Shown here one piece after another: positions 36,335 to 38,145 of a stretch of DNA of 38,145 nt. Within the stretch, counting starts at the first letter, position 1. Each line of letters opens with the position of its first letter. The position numbers and the translations under genes were made by a program. Location of the stretch: the NCBI GenBank assembly GCA_900768125.1, contig CAAGBS010000037.1:1-38145 (forward strand), in the 5' to 3' direction. Below the pieces are notes generated by a model, which searched no databases, was not told the DNA's origin, and saw only the letters and a list, made by a program, of their open reading frames with translations. The stretch comes from Oscillospiraceae bacterium (lineage in GTDB: Bacteria; Bacillota; Clostridia; Oscillospirales; Ruminococcaceae).

Positions 36335-38005
36335 TCACTTCTTATATTTCTGGAGATCCCTGCGGCGTATCTCGGCGCGCATGATCTTTCCGCTGATCGT
36401 CTTCGGCAGAGCGTCCACGAACTCGATGGAACGCGGGTACTTATACGGCGCGGTATTGTGTTTCACGAACTCTTTCAGCTCCTCGGCAAGCTCATCGCTG
36501 GCGGTGTAGCCGCGTGCAAGCACTATCGTAGCTTTTACAAGCTGTCCTCTTATCGGGTCGGGAACCCCGGTAACGGCGCATTCCAGCACGCTGGGGTGCA
36601 TCATCAGCACGCTTTCCACCTCGAACGGTCCTACGCGGTAGCCGCTGGATTTGATAACATCGTCATTGCGGCTCACATACCAGTAGTAGCCGTCCTCATC
36701 GCGGTAGGCAGTGTCGCCGGTGTGGTACATGCCGTCATGCCATGCCTCATCGGTCAGTTCCTTGCTGTTGTAGTAGCCGCGGAAAAGTCCCGGTGTGTGG
36801 CAGTATTCGCCGCGCACGACTATTTCCCCGACCTCGCCGACTGCGACAGGGCTTCCGTCTGCGTCCACAAGGTCAACATCGTACAGCGGGGAGGGCTTGC
36901 CCATGCTTCCGGGCTTGGGAGTCATTCCGGTGATGTTCGCAAGTATCGCTGTGGATTCAGTCTGACCGAATGCTTCCATCAGCTTTATGCCAGTGTACTC
37001 ATACCACTTGTTGAACACCTCCGGGTTGAGCGCTTCGCCAGCTATAGTGCAGTACTTCAGGCAGGAGAGGTCGTACTTTTCGAGTCCTTCCTTGATGAAG
37101 AAGCGGAACATCGTGGGCGGAGCACAGAATGTCGTTATTTTGTACTTCTCCATTATTTTCAGCATATTCTCAGGAATAAACTTATCGAAATCATATACGA
37201 ACACGCAGGTGCCCATCGTCATCTGTCCGTAGAGCTTTCCCCATGCGGCTTTTCCCCATCCGGTGTCGCTTATGGTAAGGTGAAGACCATCAGGGTCAAC
37301 GTTCTGCCAGTGTTTAGCGGTCTGGATATGTGCGAGAGCATAAGTATGATCGTGCACTACCATCTTGGGATAACCGGTTGTTCCGGACGTGAAATAAAGA
37401 AGATGCAGATCGTCTGCTTTTGTGGGGATACGCTCAAGAGTGTCCGGATATTGCTCGATCTCGCTGTCAAATTCATGCCAGCCCTCGTGCGTGCCGTTTA
37501 CTATCGCTTTTACGCGCAGCCTGCGGTCGCCGAGAAGTTCGTCCGCTTCATCGATGTAGTGTGCGACTTCAGCGTGGGCGGTGGCGATAACGCCGGATAC
37601 GTCAGCCGCCTGGAAGCGGTAATGGAAATCCTTTGTTGTGAGCATATGGGTAGCCGGGATCGCTATAGCGCCAAGCTTCATCAGCCCGATTATCGCATAC
37701 CAGTACTGGTAGTTGCGCTTCAGCACCAGCATCACCTTGTCGCCCTTCTTTATGCCCCAGCCGCGGAACATGTTAGCCGCGCGGTTGGATAGCTTCGAGA
37801 GGTCGCCGTAGGTCAGCACTTTTTCATTGCCCTGCAGGTCCACCCACATCAGCGCGCGTCGGTCTGGCTCCATTTCGCCGTACTTGTCGATGATGTCGTA
37901 GGCAAAGTTGAAATTGTCCGGGTACTTAATGCTGAACTTTTTCAGTATTCCGTTTTCGTCATATTCCTCGTTGACGAAATTGAGGTGGTAAGATGGAATA
38001 TCCAT
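36335..38005 (-). CDS. AMP-forming acyl-CoA synthetase (acetyl/medium-chain type)
   Basis: This 556-residue cytoplasmic enzyme activates a carboxylic acid with ATP and CoA. ANL-superfamily motifs are complete: LLYFTSGTTGYPKMVVHD (ATP P-loop), ISDTGWGKAAWGKLYG, MEAFGQTESTA, YHTGDTAYRDEDGYYWYVSRNDDVIKSSGYRVGPFEVE and the C-terminal PKTISGKIMRAEIRRR with the Lys used in adenylation. The TGWGKAAWGK segment fits the medium-chain acyl-CoA synthetase group common in Clostridia more than true Acs; acetate, propionate or butyrate are possible substrates. GAAAGGA precedes the ATG. It is transcribed toward the repeat region and ends at a strong terminator. Confidence 0.9.
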   Translation of the reverse strand: MDIPSYHLNFVNEEYDENGILKKFSIKYPDNFNFAYDIIDKYGEMEPDRRALMWVDLQGNEKVLTYGDLSKLSNRAANMFRGWGIKKGDKVMLVLKRNYQYWYAIIGLMKLGAIAIPATHMLTTKDFHYRFQAADVSGVIATAHAEVAHYIDEADELLGDRRLRVKAIVNGTHEGWHEFDSEIEQYPDTLERIPTKADDLHLLYFTSGTTGYPKMVVHDHTYALAHIQTAKHWQNVDPDGLHLTISDTGWGKAAWGKLYGQMTMGTCVFVYDFDKFIPENMLKIMEKYKITTFCAPPTMFRFFIKEGLEKYDLSCLKYCTIAGEALNPEVFNKWYEYTGIKLMEAFGQTESTAILANITGMTPKPGSMGKPSPLYDVDLVDADGSPVAVGEVGEIVVRGEYCHTPGLFRGYYNSKELTDEAWHDGMYHTGDTAYRDEDGYYWYVSRNDDVIKSSGYRVGPFEVESVLMMHPSVLECAVTGVPDPIRGQLVKATIVLARGYTASDELAEELKEFVKHNTAPYKYPRSIEFVDALPKTISGKIMRAEIRRRDLQKYKK

Positions 38006-38068
38006 TTGCTGTCCTTTCCTGACTTTTGGTCACCTCTAAAAACCTCCTTCACGGCAGATTTCTATGAC

Positions 38069-38145
38069 TTATATCATCTGCGTCGTTACCAAACCTTGAA
38101 ATACATACAGTATTACTGCGGTTTGGTGCCTAGCATCTGATATAA
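38069..38145 (-). promoter_or_regulatory. Nested inverted repeats upstream of the acyl-CoA synthetase gene
   Basis: TTATATCA (38069-38076) is an inverted copy of TGATATAA (38138-38145), and inside it ACCAAACC (38088-38095) is an inverted copy of GGTTTGGT (38120-38127). The loop contains CAGTATTACTG (38108-38118), itself a palindrome. Gaps on the two sides of the inner stem are 11 and 10 bp. It could be an RNA leader structure or a pair of operators. It runs to the window edge, so it may be incomplete. I do not recognise a known riboswitch. Confidence 0.5.

Noticed and set aside
38069..38145. 24-codon frame open from the window edge on the minus strand, ending at a stop near 38071
   Set aside because: It could be the end of an upstream gene, but it is too short to judge and overlaps the nested inverted repeats, so it is not listed as a gene.

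Overview
The window reads as a GC-rich chromosomal segment of an anaerobic Clostridia species, most like Ruminococcus or a related gut Oscillospiraceae. The inference rests on a GH130 mannosylglucose phosphorylase, a GH26-related lipoprotein with a carbohydrate-binding domain, a BceRS/BceAB-type antibiotic-response module, Firmicutes-style sigma-A promoters with 17-bp spacers, strong Shine-Dalgarno sites and tRNAs with encoded CCA. No ribosomal RNA or other taxonomic marker is present, so genus is not certain. I see no phage, plasmid, IS transposase or CRISPR array.

Layout. 1-287: hairpin-rich intergenic repeat. 288-6403 (minus): one tightly packed operon, GH130 - Nudix - RCK potassium regulator - long FtsA-like ATPase - GH26-like lipoprotein, whose promoter sits back to back with that of the next operon. 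6562-11530 (plus): short SecA2-like ATPase, mnmE, a second RCK protein and a HAD phosphatase. 11711-15199: cytidylate-kinase-like protein, then metY (minus) and a divergent radical SAM gene with a small partner. 15439-18704: chemoreceptor and aldose 1-epimerase. 18920-19247: tRNA-Val, a tRNA-like remnant, tRNA-Asp and tRNA-Gly. 19438-24857: two-component system, ABC exporter, a tiny membrane protein and a monofunctional glycosyltransferase, probably one cell-envelope stress module. 24858-25257: GC-rich repeat, a MITE-like element and a 43-residue Gln/Asn-rich protein gene. 25445-27471: AI-2E family transporter and a PduL-type phosphotransacylase. 27539-27714: covarying hairpin array. 27888-31463: three-gene unit of unknown function (membrane protein, LOTUS-like/DUF3825 protein, Hpt protein). 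31634-35659: glycolytic cluster pgk - (pentapeptide domain) tpiA - gpmI. 35711-36290: two inverted copies of the same repeat found at the left edge. 36335-38005 (minus): acyl-CoA synthetase.

How it fits together. GH130 phosphorolysis feeds mannose-1-phosphate and glucose to the glycolytic genes, and PduL and the acyl-CoA synthetase belong to acetate/acyl-CoA exchange. Most genes are housekeeping. The most unusual items are the LOTUS/DUF3825 operon, the in-frame fusion of a pentapeptide domain to triose-phosphate isomerase, the GH26 protein that appears to lack both catalytic glutamates, the covarying hairpin repeats, and the 13-bp inverted repeat over the pgk promoter. All family assignments were made by reading the sequence, without database searches.
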